A stretch of 16,626 bases of DNA, from the NCBI GenBank assembly GCA_007120555.1, contig SKNL01000093.1, positions 1-16,626 on the forward strand. Reading direction: 5' to 3'. Of this stretch, positions 1 to 7,735 are shown in pieces. This stretch comes from Balneolales bacterium. GTDB lineage: Bacteria; Bacteroidota; Rhodothermia; Balneolales; Natronogracilivirgulaceae. Below the pieces are notes generated by a model. That model saw only the letters and a list, made by a program, of their open reading frames with translations. It had not been told where the DNA came from and made no database searches. Made by a program: the position numbers and the translations under genes. Position 1 is the first letter of the stretch. Each line of letters begins with the position of its first letter.

Positions 1-1073
1 ACACGTTCTACGACAATTACCTTGAGGTGGAATACGACCTTTCCAAGATTCTTTTCATCGCCACAGCCAATAACACGGACACCATCCCTCCTGCCCTGCG
101 CGATCGCATGGAGATGATCTATCTGAGTGGATATACCCTCGAAGAAAAGATGCAGATCGCAAAAAAATACCTCATACCAAAGCAGATAAAAGAAAACGGG
201 CTGGAAAAGTCCCAATTGCGGATCTCCGACAAAGCCTTGGAAAAAGTCATCGACGGCTATACACGTGAATCGGGTGTCAGGAACCTGGAGAGGGAAGTCG
301 GTTCTCTGGCCCGCGCCGTAGCCAGCAAAGTCGCTTCCGACGAGATCACCAAAGCATCCATCGGTGTCGACGACATCGAGAAATATCTTGGCAGCAGAAA
401 ATTTTTCTCGGATGTCGCAGAACGCACCACGGTCCCCGGAGTATCGACCGGACTGGCCTGGACGCCCTACGGTGGCGATATCCTTTTCATCGAAGCCAGT
501 GTTTCCAGAGGTTCCGGCAAGCTGCACATAACCGGACAATTGGGTGAAGTCATGAAAGAATCCGCCATGCTGGCTCTCAGTTACCTGAAATCCCGCTCCA
601 TGGAGCTTTCTATTCCCGACTCGGCCTTTAACGAATGGGATCTGCACATCCACGTGCCAGCCGGTTCGGTGCCCAAGGACGGCCCCTCGGCGGGCCTCTC
701 CCTGCTTGCGGCCATATCATCCATATTCACCCAGAGAAAGGTGAAGAGCACCGTGGCCATGACCGGGGAGATCACCCTCAGAGGATCCATCCTTCCGGTT
801 GGCGGCATCAAGGAAAAAACCCTCGCCGCCAAACGGGCCGGCATCAAAACCGTGATTCTTCCCACACGGAATGAAAAGGATGTCGAAGAGATTGAAAAAG
901 ACGTCATTCAGGGAATCGAGTTCCGGTACCTTGACCGAATGGAGCCGTTGCTTGATCATGTACTTGAAAAAGAGCCCGAAGCTGATCCCGAGGTCAAATA
1001 CGCAAGCAAATCCGATGGCAGCAAACGTGACAAGATGCCGGAAGAATCACCCGACCACGTTTCCGCAAACTGA
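1..1073 (+). CDS. lon: ATP-dependent protease Lon, C-terminal part (5' truncated by window)
   Basis: This is the end of Lon, the cytoplasmic AAA+ serine protease that unfolds and degrades damaged and regulatory proteins. The reading frame is open from base 3, so the gene begins outside the window; the GTG at 27 is internal (the LEVEYDLSK context is mid-protein in Lon). Visible parts are the end of the AAA+ module, with sensor-1 FIATAN and the sensor-2 stretch ESGVRNLERE, then the complete proteolytic domain. The catalytic serine is in PKDGPSAG (codon 687-689) and the catalytic lysine in GGIKEK (codon 810-812). The protein ends in a charged tail of about 30 residues rich in K, E, D and S, which is not a conserved part of the family. 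Walker A and B lie upstream of the window. rsgA follows after 68 bp on the same strand. Identity is certain; full length cannot be judged. Confidence 0.97.
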   Translation, partial: TFYDNYLEVEYDLSKILFIATANNTDTIPPALRDRMEMIYLSGYTLEEKMQIAKKYLIPKQIKENGLEKSQLRISDKALEKVIDGYTRESGVRNLEREVGSLARAVASKVASDEITKASIGVDDIEKYLGSRKFFSDVAERTTVPGVSTGLAWTPYGGDILFIEASVSRGSGKLHITGQLGEVMKESAMLALSYLKSRSMELSIPDSAFNEWDLHIHVPAGSVPKDGPSAGLSLLAAISSIFTQRKVKSTVAMTGEITLRGSILPVGGIKEKTLAAKRAGIKTVILPTRNEKDVEEIEKDVIQGIEFRYLDRMEPLLDHVLEKEPEADPEVKYASKSDGSKRDKMPEESPDHVSAN

Positions 1074-1091
1074 AATGACCTTCCGAGAGAT

Positions 1092-1145
1092 ATGATGAAT
1101 CCGGTCACCTTCACTTCCACCAGAAGTCATCAGGTTGTTGCATGA
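1092..1145 (+). other. 17-codon mini-ORF overlapping the rsgA start
   Basis: ATG at 1092 opens a 17-codon frame (MMNPVTFTSTRSHQVVA) whose TGA overlaps the rsgA ATG as ATGA. A purine-rich CGAGAGA lies just upstream. It could be a translational-coupling leader or chance; there is no evidence that it is translated. Confidence 0.2.
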
Positions 1146-2086
1146 AGGGCCTGATCACCAAAGCTACGGGAAGCTGGTATCAGGTACTGCTGGATAGCGG
1201 TGAGAGTGTATCCTGCAGGCTCCCCGGCAAGTTCAGGCTCAGTGAAGAACAGATCGTCAACCCTGTTGCCGTAGGTGATAACGTTGATGTCACCCTTGAA
1301 AAGGACGGTACCGGAGTCATCAACCGTATCGGCGAACGGAAAAACAAGCTGGTGCGAAAAGCCACACATGGGCGACGTGGCATACAGTTGCTGGCTGCCA
1401 ACGTGGACCTGGTGCTCATCGTGCAGTCATTGCGTGATCCCGTCTTCAAAACCGGATTCATCGACCGCCTTCTTGTGACGTGCGAGGCTTGGGAGATCCC
1501 GGCGCTTATCATCATCAACAAGACGGACCTGCAGAAAAGCAGCATGGACGAAGAAAAACTGGACCAGATCGAAACCCTCTACCGGGAAATCGGGTATGAC
1601 TTCCTGAGGTCCAGCATCCATGACCAGACATCCATAGCAAAACTGAGCAAGGCATTAAAAGGGAAAATTTCCGTTTTTTCCGGCCATTCCGGTACCGGAA
1701 AAACCAGCCTGCTGAATGCCCTCTCACCCGGACTGCAACTTAAAACCGGTGATATCAGCCGCTCTTCCAACAAAGGCAAACATACCACGACCTACGCCCA
1801 GCTTATCCGGCTGAGCGAAGACACCTTCGTCGTGGACACTCCCGGTATCCGTGAATTTGGCCTGGTTGACCTTGAACCTTATGAACTATCCCTCTTCTTT
1901 CCTGAAATGAGGCCCTATCGCGAATCCTGCCGTTTTTACAATTGCACGCACCGCCATGAACCGGGATGCGCTGTGTTGCCGGCCGTTGAAGATGGCAACG
2001 TGCCGGAGTCCAGATACAAAAGCTATCTGAATATTCTGGAAAGCATCGAAGCGGGGAAAAGTGAGATTCAAAACAGCCGGCGTTAA
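1142..2086 (+). CDS. rsgA: Ribosome small-subunit-dependent GTPase RsgA (YjeQ)
   Basis: RsgA is a circularly permuted GTPase that binds the 30S subunit late in assembly and releases maturation factors on GTP hydrolysis. The 314-residue product has the expected order: an N-terminal OB fold (about 1-75), then G4 NKTD (126-129), G1 GHSGTGKTS (181-189), G2 in KGKHTTT (211-217) and G3 DTPG (232-235). The C-terminal zinc knuckle has the family spacing C263-x4-C268-x-H270-x5-C276. Length is normal. The ATG at 1142 starts MKGLITKATGSWY, a typical N terminus; no convincing Shine-Dalgarno site precedes it, but a mini-ORF ends in an ATGA overlap with it. It may be read through from lon, 68 bp upstream. 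No anomaly in the conserved motifs. Confidence 0.96.
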   Translation: MKGLITKATGSWYQVLLDSGESVSCRLPGKFRLSEEQIVNPVAVGDNVDVTLEKDGTGVINRIGERKNKLVRKATHGRRGIQLLAANVDLVLIVQSLRDPVFKTGFIDRLLVTCEAWEIPALIIINKTDLQKSSMDEEKLDQIETLYREIGYDFLRSSIHDQTSIAKLSKALKGKISVFSGHSGTGKTSLLNALSPGLQLKTGDISRSSNKGKHTTTYAQLIRLSEDTFVVDTPGIREFGLVDLEPYELSLFFPEMRPYRESCRFYNCTHRHEPGCAVLPAVEDGNVPESRYKSYLNILESIEAGKSEIQNSRR

Positions 2087-2130
2087 ATCTGATGATAGGA
2101 TTATCCTGAAAAAATATTACTTTTGGTCAA

Positions 2131-2178
2131 TCATCACTACGCGTTATCATCACTACGCTTTATCATCACTACGCTTTA
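2131..2178. repeat. Three 16-bp tandem repeats upstream of the DUF6588-type gene
   Basis: Three head-to-tail copies of TCATCACTACGCTTTA begin at 2131, 2147 and 2163. Copies 2 and 3 are identical; copy 1 has GTTA instead of TTTA at its end. A TATAAT-like element (2177-2182) and TAATCTTTG (2179-2187) follow immediately, so the array sits in the probable promoter region of the next gene. The unit is not a multiple of three, which argues against coding use. Confidence 0.9.
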
Positions 2179-2187
2179 TAATCTTTG
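2177..2187 (+). promoter_or_regulatory. Possible -10 element for the DUF6588-type gene
   Basis: TATAAT at 2177-2182 overlaps TAATCTTTG at 2179-2187, which resembles the Bacteroidota -7 box TAnnTTTG with one extra base. It lies 32 bp before the preferred start codon. No matching -35/-33 element is found at normal distance; the nearest TTTG (2122-2125) is 53 bp away across the repeat array. Confidence 0.3.
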
Positions 2188-2218
2188 TAACCCGAACCCC
2201 AATGCAAAAGGTGCTGTC

Positions 2219-3355
2219 ATGGTGAAATACGCTGCAAATCCATTTTCCTCCTTCCTCATTGCATGTACACTTCTCATTTGTGTCGCCGCCCCCTCCAACA
2301 GAGCATACGGTCAGCTTGGCGATCTGGGAGACTTTCTAAATGTCGGTGAAACTGCGGTCGGGGATGCCGAGCTTCTGTTTTCTGAATATCTGCAACCTTT
2401 TGCCAGCGGTTTCGGAGCCGGGGTCAACGCCGGCTGGGTTGATCGGGCCCGCACCCACGGCCTCCTTGGTTTTCATGTAAAAATCAACTTATCCGCTGCG
2501 GTAGTGCCTGATGTGGATCAGTTTTTCATGGTGGATGAAATTGGCCTGAACTACCTGAGGCGATATCAGGGTAGTCCGGAAGTCCCGACATTCAGCGGAA
2601 GCTCCAGCACGGATACCCGGCTTCAATATGTTTTCGAGGCACCTGACGGACAAGAACTTGTCCTTGCCGATTTTGAAATGCCTCCGGGCACCGGTTACAG
2701 ATACATCATGACACCGATGATCCAGGCCGGCGTTGGACTGCCAATGGACACAGACCTCATGGTCCGCTTTGTCCCGCCCTTTTCATTCCTTGACTACGGA
2801 GAAATCTACCTCTATGGCCTCGGCATCAAGCACGAACTGAATCAGTGGCTGCCCGGCGGGGCCCTCCTGCCCGTGACCTTTTCCATCATGGGTGGATACA
2901 CTTCCTTTGGAACCAGTGCAGGCCTCAATGCACGCCCCTTCGATTTTTCACCGCAGGGCGACTTTTTTTCCAGTGATGCGAACGAGACCGAACCAGACGA
3001 CTGGGACAACCAGAAAATCGTCTTCAGCACCGATGCATGGACGCTCAACCTGATTGCAGGCAAATCACTGCCGATCTTTTCGTTCTATGGAGGTGTCGGT
3101 ATTGAAGGATCCAAAACCAACGTCAGCCTTGAGGGGGAATTCCCATACTATACGGAAGTACCAGCAGGCAATGGTGAATACCGAAGGGAACTGAACACTT
3201 TTACCGATCCGGTGGACATCTCTTTTGATGGCGCGAACCGGTTTCGTGCCATGGCCGGGGTGCGCGTCAGCCTTCCGCTGCTTACGTTCAACGTGGACTA
3301 TACCTACGCCGATTATTCCGTCGTTACAGCCGGATTCGGAATCAGCTTGCGGTAA
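2219..3355 (+). CDS. Secreted DUF6588-type protein, probable outer-membrane beta-barrel
   Basis: The product is 378 residues, with a signal peptide (hydrophobic core about residues 9-24, probable cleavage near RAYG/Q, residues 29-32). There is no lipobox cysteine, so a type I signal is likely. The region after the signal (EYLQPFASGFGAGVNAGW, then THGLLGFHV) resembles what I recall of the DUF6588 family of Bacteroidota. The rest alternates short hydrophobic beta-like stretches with Gly/Asn/Asp turns and ends with an aromatic-rich strand, as in outer-membrane barrels. Function is unknown. An upstream TTG (2123) would add 32 residues, but these run through the 16-bp repeats and spoil the signal peptide; ATG 2219 has AAAGG a few bases upstream and is preferred. 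It stands alone between rsgA and convergent polA. Confidence 0.75.
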   Translation: MVKYAANPFSSFLIACTLLICVAAPSNRAYGQLGDLGDFLNVGETAVGDAELLFSEYLQPFASGFGAGVNAGWVDRARTHGLLGFHVKINLSAAVVPDVDQFFMVDEIGLNYLRRYQGSPEVPTFSGSSSTDTRLQYVFEAPDGQELVLADFEMPPGTGYRYIMTPMIQAGVGLPMDTDLMVRFVPPFSFLDYGEIYLYGLGIKHELNQWLPGGALLPVTFSIMGGYTSFGTSAGLNARPFDFSPQGDFFSSDANETEPDDWDNQKIVFSTDAWTLNLIAGKSLPIFSFYGGVGIEGSKTNVSLEGEFPYYTEVPAGNGEYRRELNTFTDPVDISFDGANRFRAMAGVRVSLPLLTFNVDYTYADYSVVTAGFGISLR

Positions 3356-3370
3356 TAGGGCAACCGAATC
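3333..3370. terminator. Possible bidirectional hairpin between convergent genes
   Basis: Arms GATTCGG (3333-3339) and CCGAATC (3364-3370) enclose a second pair TTGC (3347-3350) / GCAA (3360-3363). The structure covers both stop codons of the convergent DUF6588-type gene and polA. No T-tract follows on either strand, so intrinsic termination is uncertain. Confidence 0.25.
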
Positions 3371-6278
3371 AGTGTGCATCCAGCCAGTTGTGAGAAACGC
3401 CTGTATCCACTTTCAGCGGCACCTCCAGCTCCATGGCCTCCTCCATCGCGGTGCGGATGAGATCCGGAATCCCGGAAAGCTCATCCTCCGGCACTTCAAA
3501 TACGAGTTCGTCATGCACCTGCATCAGCATGCGTGTTCCGGAATTTCCGGAGGCCAGCTCCCTGTCGATCCGGATCATGGCAATCTTGATGAGGTCGGCG
3601 GCCGTTCCCTGTATCGGCATATTGACTGCCGTACGCTCGGCAAAACCACGGATGTTCTGATTTGCCGAATGGATATCAGGGATATAGCGCCGGCGGCCCG
3701 AGAGTGTCTCCACATAGCCATTGTCCCGTGCAAATTCGATGGTCTCGTTGATGAATTTGCGAATAGACGGGAAGCGCTCGAAATACGCATCAATGATGCT
3801 TCTCCCTTCGGCATTGGAAACCCCGAGACGCTGAGCCAGTCCGAATGCACTTACGCCATAAGGAATTCCGAAATTCACCTCTTTGGCTTTGCGCCGATGT
3901 TCGCGATCCACCTCATCAATAGAACTGAGTCCGTAAATCTCGGCAGCTGTGCGGGCGTGGATGTCTTCATTGTTCCGGAACGCTTCAATCATAGCCGCAT
4001 CACCTGACATGGAGGCAATGATGCGCAGCTCAATCTGGGAATAGTCGGCAGCCAATAACCGGTATCCCTTTTCTGCCACGAACGCTTTGCGGATACCGCG
4101 CCCCCGTTCCGTGCGCACCGGTATATTCTGCAAATTCGGATTGGTCGATGAAAGCCTGCCAGTTGCAGTGATATGCTGGTTGAAAGTACTGTGGATCCGT
4201 CCGGTGGTTTCGTTGACCAGCCGCGGCAGGGCATCCACATAAGTCGATTTCAACTTGCTCAAACCGCGATACTCCAGGATTTTTCCGGCGATTTCAAATT
4301 CAGGTGCCAATTGAGAGAGCACCTGCTCGGATGTGGAATATTTGCCTGTCGCCGTTTTTTTCTTTGACGGGATCTTCATTTTTTCAAACAGGATCACGCC
4401 AAGCTGTTGGGTGGAATTGATATTGAACTCCACTCCGGTCATTTCAAAAATTTGCGATCTCACATCCTCGATATCCCGGACAAGTTCTTCTGAAAATGAG
4501 GCGAGCAGGTTCAGGTCAATTTTAATTCCTGCAGATTCCATATTGGCCAGCACACGTGCCAGTGGGAACTCGATATCTTCTCCAAGCGACTCAAGACCAT
4601 GCTCGCGCATTTTTTTATCAAGCACAAAATAGAGCCGCAATGTGATATCAGCATCCTCACACGCATAGGGCGTGATTTCTTCAACAGGCACATCGCGCAT
4701 CGACCCCTGACCCTTTCCCTTCTCCCCGATAAGCGTCTCGATAGAAACCGGATCGTATCCGAGATATCCCCTGGCGAGCGAATCCATGTCCATCTTCTGT
4801 CCGGCATCGAGCAGATAGGCGGCAAGCATGGTATCAAAAACGGGCCCGTTGATCCTGACCCCATATCTGGCGAGCACGCGATAATCATATTTGAAATGGT
4901 GCGCAACCTTCCGGGACTCTTCATCTTGAAAAAGCCGGTTCAGAGCTTCTTTCAACGTTTCCTGATCGAATTCAGAGACCACTACATACCACGCCTCGCC
5001 TTCGGTACAGGAAAAAGAGATCCCAAGCAAATCAGCGTCCTGCGGGTCCGTTGACGTTGTCTCGGTGTCGAAACTCCATACTTCCTTCGTTTTGAGTTTG
5101 GAAATACACGTATCCAGTGCTTCAATATCTCTCACGGTATGATATGCGACCTTGTCCGGCTGGAGCATCACATAAACCGGAGGTTCATCCTGCCCGGAAG
5201 CAGTTCCGCTTTCGGATGTGTTATTGTGCCGGTCAGCACCTTCCATCCCATCCGGACCTGTCATACTGGACGGTGCACCGCTTTTGGAATTTCCTCCGGG
5301 ATTATTTGCCTCTTTCCGGCCTGATCGCGGCGAGGCCGGGTTGTCGAAAAGGGATCCCTGTCCCCTTTCCGGGAGCTTCTCCTTCACCTTTCCAAGGATA
5401 CCCCCTTCCGCATTCGCAATTTTCCGGGTCAGGGACCGAAATTGCATGCGTTTGAAATAGTTGATCAGTTTTTCGGCCTGAACGCCCTCCCAGCGAAGCT
5501 CCTCCCAGCGAATGGTATCCGGAACATCGGTATTGATGACGATCATCTCCCTGGATTTCAGTGCCAGTTCCCGGTATTGTGTCAATCCCTCCCGGGCCCG
5601 CTTGTTTTTCATGTCCGGTGCCGCCTCAATCGCTTTTTCAAGAGAGCCATACTCCTGGATTATTTTTGCGGCCCCCTTTTTACCGATGCCCGGTACACCA
5701 GGGATGTTGTCAGAAGTATCCCCGATCAGCGCCAGCACATCCGTAACCGATTCCGGATCCACGCCGAAATAGGCAACAACCCCCTCCCTGTCAATAAGCT
5801 CAAACCCGTCACCCCGGTTCAGGGGTTTGTACATGTATACATTATCACCAACCAGCTGCATAAAGTCCTTGTCCGGCGTAACCATTATCACGGTAATCCG
5901 TTCTTTTCTTGCACGCACGGCCAGTGTGCCAATGATATCGTCCGCCTCATAGCCGTCTTTTTCCAGATTCGAAAACCCGAAAAGATCCACCATTTCCTTA
6001 ATAAGCGGTATGGATATCTGAAGATCTTCCGGTTGCGGCGGCCGGTTTGCTTTGTAGTTCTCATCCATTTCATGGCGGAACGTCGGGGCGTGGGTGTCCC
6101 ATGCCACTGCCAGGTGTGTCGGCTCCTCCTTTTCCATGAGATTGACCAGGGCATTGGCAAAACCGTATATGGCACCTGTAGGAATACCCTCGGCATTCCT
6201 GAGATTACTGTTGATCATGGCAAAATAGGAACGGTATGCCAGTGCCGTACCATCAATAAGGAAGAGTTTGTCAGACAT
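3369..6278 (-). CDS. polA: DNA polymerase I, three-domain form
   Basis: DNA polymerase I fills gaps after excision repair and removes RNA primers. The 969-residue product has all three domains. The 5' nuclease (about 1-290) has FLIDG at the start and acidic residues in YEADD (110-114). The 3'-5' exonuclease (about 366-560) keeps its acidic residues D404, E406, D465 and D542, with motifs FDTET, FKYDY and YACEDAD, so proofreading should be intact. The polymerase domain (about 560-969) has motif A DYSQIE (D745), the O-helix RRKAKEVNFGIPYG (796-808, phenylalanine at 803) and motif C VHDE (D923). It is about 40 residues longer than E. coli PolA, mostly from a low-complexity linker at about 290-365. 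ATG 6278 begins MSDKLFLIDGTALAYRSYFA, the usual N terminus. It is divergent from the phosphatase gene and convergent with the DUF6588-type gene. Confidence 0.98.
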   Translation of the reverse strand: MSDKLFLIDGTALAYRSYFAMINSNLRNAEGIPTGAIYGFANALVNLMEKEEPTHLAVAWDTHAPTFRHEMDENYKANRPPQPEDLQISIPLIKEMVDLFGFSNLEKDGYEADDIIGTLAVRARKERITVIMVTPDKDFMQLVGDNVYMYKPLNRGDGFELIDREGVVAYFGVDPESVTDVLALIGDTSDNIPGVPGIGKKGAAKIIQEYGSLEKAIEAAPDMKNKRAREGLTQYRELALKSREMIVINTDVPDTIRWEELRWEGVQAEKLINYFKRMQFRSLTRKIANAEGGILGKVKEKLPERGQGSLFDNPASPRSGRKEANNPGGNSKSGAPSSMTGPDGMEGADRHNNTSESGTASGQDEPPVYVMLQPDKVAYHTVRDIEALDTCISKLKTKEVWSFDTETTSTDPQDADLLGISFSCTEGEAWYVVVSEFDQETLKEALNRLFQDEESRKVAHHFKYDYRVLARYGVRINGPVFDTMLAAYLLDAGQKMDMDSLARGYLGYDPVSIETLIGEKGKGQGSMRDVPVEEITPYACEDADITLRLYFVLDKKMREHGLESLGEDIEFPLARVLANMESAGIKIDLNLLASFSEELVRDIEDVRSQIFEMTGVEFNINSTQQLGVILFEKMKIPSKKKTATGKYSTSEQVLSQLAPEFEIAGKILEYRGLSKLKSTYVDALPRLVNETTGRIHSTFNQHITATGRLSSTNPNLQNIPVRTERGRGIRKAFVAEKGYRLLAADYSQIELRIIASMSGDAAMIEAFRNNEDIHARTAAEIYGLSSIDEVDREHRRKAKEVNFGIPYGVSAFGLAQRLGVSNAEGRSIIDAYFERFPSIRKFINETIEFARDNGYVETLSGRRRYIPDIHSANQNIRGFAERTAVNMPIQGTAADLIKIAMIRIDRELASGNSGTRMLMQVHDELVFEVPEDELSGIPDLIRTAMEEAMELEVPLKVDTGVSHNWLDAH

Positions 6279-6383
6279 AAGAACACATTTTCGGCATCAT
6301 TTGATATTTGCGGGCCGGACAGTCAGGCCTCAATTGTGGAGAAGAACTACAAAATAAGCGATTTTTGATATAACTTTTCTCTT

Positions 6384-6415
6384 TATAATACGAATACCCT
6401 GAGGTAGATCAGGGT
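6384..6415 (+). promoter_or_regulatory. Possible -10 box and 5'-leader hairpin of the phosphatase gene
   Basis: TATAAT (6384-6389) lies in the polA/phosphatase intergenic region. A perfect 7-bp inverted repeat follows, ACCCTGA (6396-6402) and TCAGGGT (6409-6415), around a GGTAGA loop. If transcription starts just after the -10 box, this hairpin would form the extreme 5' end of the mRNA. No convincing -35 is seen (TTGATA at 6365 is only 13 bp away). Confidence 0.3.
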
Positions 6416-6471
6416 TGGTGCACGGCATCTGCTCCACCATCGGAGAAAACCGGTCTTATTTCAGATATTAT

Positions 6472-7650
6472 ATGAGTTTAAAGAACGAAACCCGTCAGGC
6501 GTTCCGGAATACGAGGAACTTTTATCGCGAGTATACAAAAGGGATGACTCCGGAACGTATCGGCAAGGAGTTCCAGGACGATTCCAGGCGGCTCATGGAG
6601 TTGTATTATGACGCCGTTGGGGTCAAACCGGGTGAAAAAGAAAAGAAACAGCCACCAGTACGCGTGTTCAAGCTTCTCTCTTCCCTTTTGCTGAGGCTGA
6701 CCCCTGCCAGAAGGCTTGCCCTGGGTTTTTCATTTGTTGCTTTTATCGTTCATTTTTTGTGGAGCGGGCCTGTCGCCGCCCTCATGCTTCCCCTCGGCAT
6801 CCTGACACTGGTGTTGCTGCTGTTGCTGGAGCTGCTTGAAAAATCAGACGTCATGAAAGAAATTGACCTGGCCCGTGACATCCAGATCAGCCTTCTGCCC
6901 GGATCCAACATCAAGCACGAAAACCTTGAATTTGCATCATTTGCCAGTACGGCCAGCGAGGTCGGTGGTGATTATGTGGATGTAATCAATACGGATGAAG
7001 GAACCTATTACGTAATCGCAGATGTATCAGGCAAGGGACTTTCAGCATCCTTGTACATGGTGCGGCTGCAGGCGCTGGTCCATCTGATCATCGAAAAGCT
7101 CAAACCGGATCCCAAAGAACTGTTTTTGCATCTGAATGACTATATCAAATCCGGGAAAAAAGACAAGACTTTTGTAACCGCATGTGCCGCATTTTTCCCT
7201 TCTGATGGTTCCGCGGTTAAAATGTGCCGAGCAGGACATAACCCACCGTTGTTATATCAGGCTTCCAGAGATGCTGTCAGCGAATTGCGGTCATCCGGTC
7301 TTGGGCTCGGAATGACAAGCACCGGAGTCTTCAAGGAACACCTCAAACAGCTTTCCATCAACATGCAGCCCGGTGATAATCTTCTGTTTTACACTGATGG
7401 ACTTACGGAAGCCCGAAACCCCCGGATGGAGCAGTTTGACGAACACCGTCTGCGGGATCTCTTTGAGCTCTATGGCTCATTGCATGCCACCACGATCCTG
7501 GGCAAAATCCAGATTGCCGTGGAAGAATTCATTGAAGGGGAAAAACTGGTGGATGACATTACATTCACATGCATTCATAAGCACCCGGATAAAAGCAGGG
7601 TTCTTGCGAGGAAGCAATCAAATGACCTGCAGCAGCTGACAACCGGGTAA
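6472..7650 (+). CDS. Membrane-anchored SpoIIE-type PP2C protein phosphatase
   Basis: This is a serine/threonine phosphatase of the SpoIIE/RsbU type, which commonly dephosphorylates STAS-domain anti-anti-sigma proteins. From ATG 6472 the product has 392 residues: a charged N-terminal region (1-80), two adjoining hydrophobic segments (about 82-97 and 99-122), then a RsbU-like entry (EIDLARDIQISLLP, 130-143) and the phosphatase domain. Metal-binding motifs are present: GGDY (165-168), ADVSGKG (183-189), AGHNPP (254-259), YTDG (307-310) and VDD (360-362). No HAMP, PAS, GAF or receiver domain is fused, so the input signal is not evident. TTG 6415 or GTG 6418 could add 18-19 residues but would start at the edge of a hairpin; the ATG with its AT-rich leader is preferred. 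No STAS or anti-sigma kinase partner is encoded nearby, so its target is unknown. Confidence 0.9.
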   Translation: MSLKNETRQAFRNTRNFYREYTKGMTPERIGKEFQDDSRRLMELYYDAVGVKPGEKEKKQPPVRVFKLLSSLLLRLTPARRLALGFSFVAFIVHFLWSGPVAALMLPLGILTLVLLLLLELLEKSDVMKEIDLARDIQISLLPGSNIKHENLEFASFASTASEVGGDYVDVINTDEGTYYVIADVSGKGLSASLYMVRLQALVHLIIEKLKPDPKELFLHLNDYIKSGKKDKTFVTACAAFFPSDGSAVKMCRAGHNPPLLYQASRDAVSELRSSGLGLGMTSTGVFKEHLKQLSINMQPGDNLLFYTDGLTEARNPRMEQFDEHRLRDLFELYGSLHATTILGKIQIAVEEFIEGEKLVDDITFTCIHKHPDKSRVLARKQSNDLQQLTTG

Positions 7651-7685
7651 AAAAAAGACTCCAGCTCAAACAAGCCGAAGTCTTT
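7649..7685 (-). terminator. Intrinsic terminator of the TPR gene (and of the par-locus run)
   Basis: Read on the minus strand, AAAGACT (7685-7679) pairs with AGTCTTT (7660-7654). The pairing continues inward through TCGGCT/AGCTGG, including two wobble pairs, to give a 13-bp stem with a 6-nt loop (TGTTTG), followed by eight Ts (7656-7649). It lies about 50 bp after the TPR stop codon. On the plus strand the wobbles become A-C mismatches and no long T-run follows, so it should act mainly on minus. It overlaps the phosphatase TAA (7648-7650). Confidence 0.8.
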
Positions 7686-7735
7686 AAAAAAAAATGAGGG
7701 GATCGAAGGAAATCTGTCTGCCGATCCTGCCGCTA

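Noticed and set aside
2087..2120. AGGATTATCCT near 2095-2110 as a terminator for rsgA
   Set aside because: The arms are too short with almost no loop, and an A-run rather than a T-run follows on plus.
2123..2218. Upstream TTG start extending the DUF6588-type protein by 32 residues
   Set aside because: The extension translates the 16-bp tandem repeats in shifting frames and would bury the signal peptide; ATG 2219 has a ribosome site.
3225..4007. Plus-strand open frame of 260 codons across the convergent junction
   Set aside because: It overlaps the DUF6588-type gene in another frame and the polymerase domain of polA on the other strand; no start-site or domain support.
5442..6368. Long plus-strand open frame (308 codons) opposite polA
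   Set aside because: It is fully antisense to the conserved 5' nuclease domain of polA, shows no recognisable domain, and its cysteine/histidine/proline-rich composition is typical of a shadow frame.
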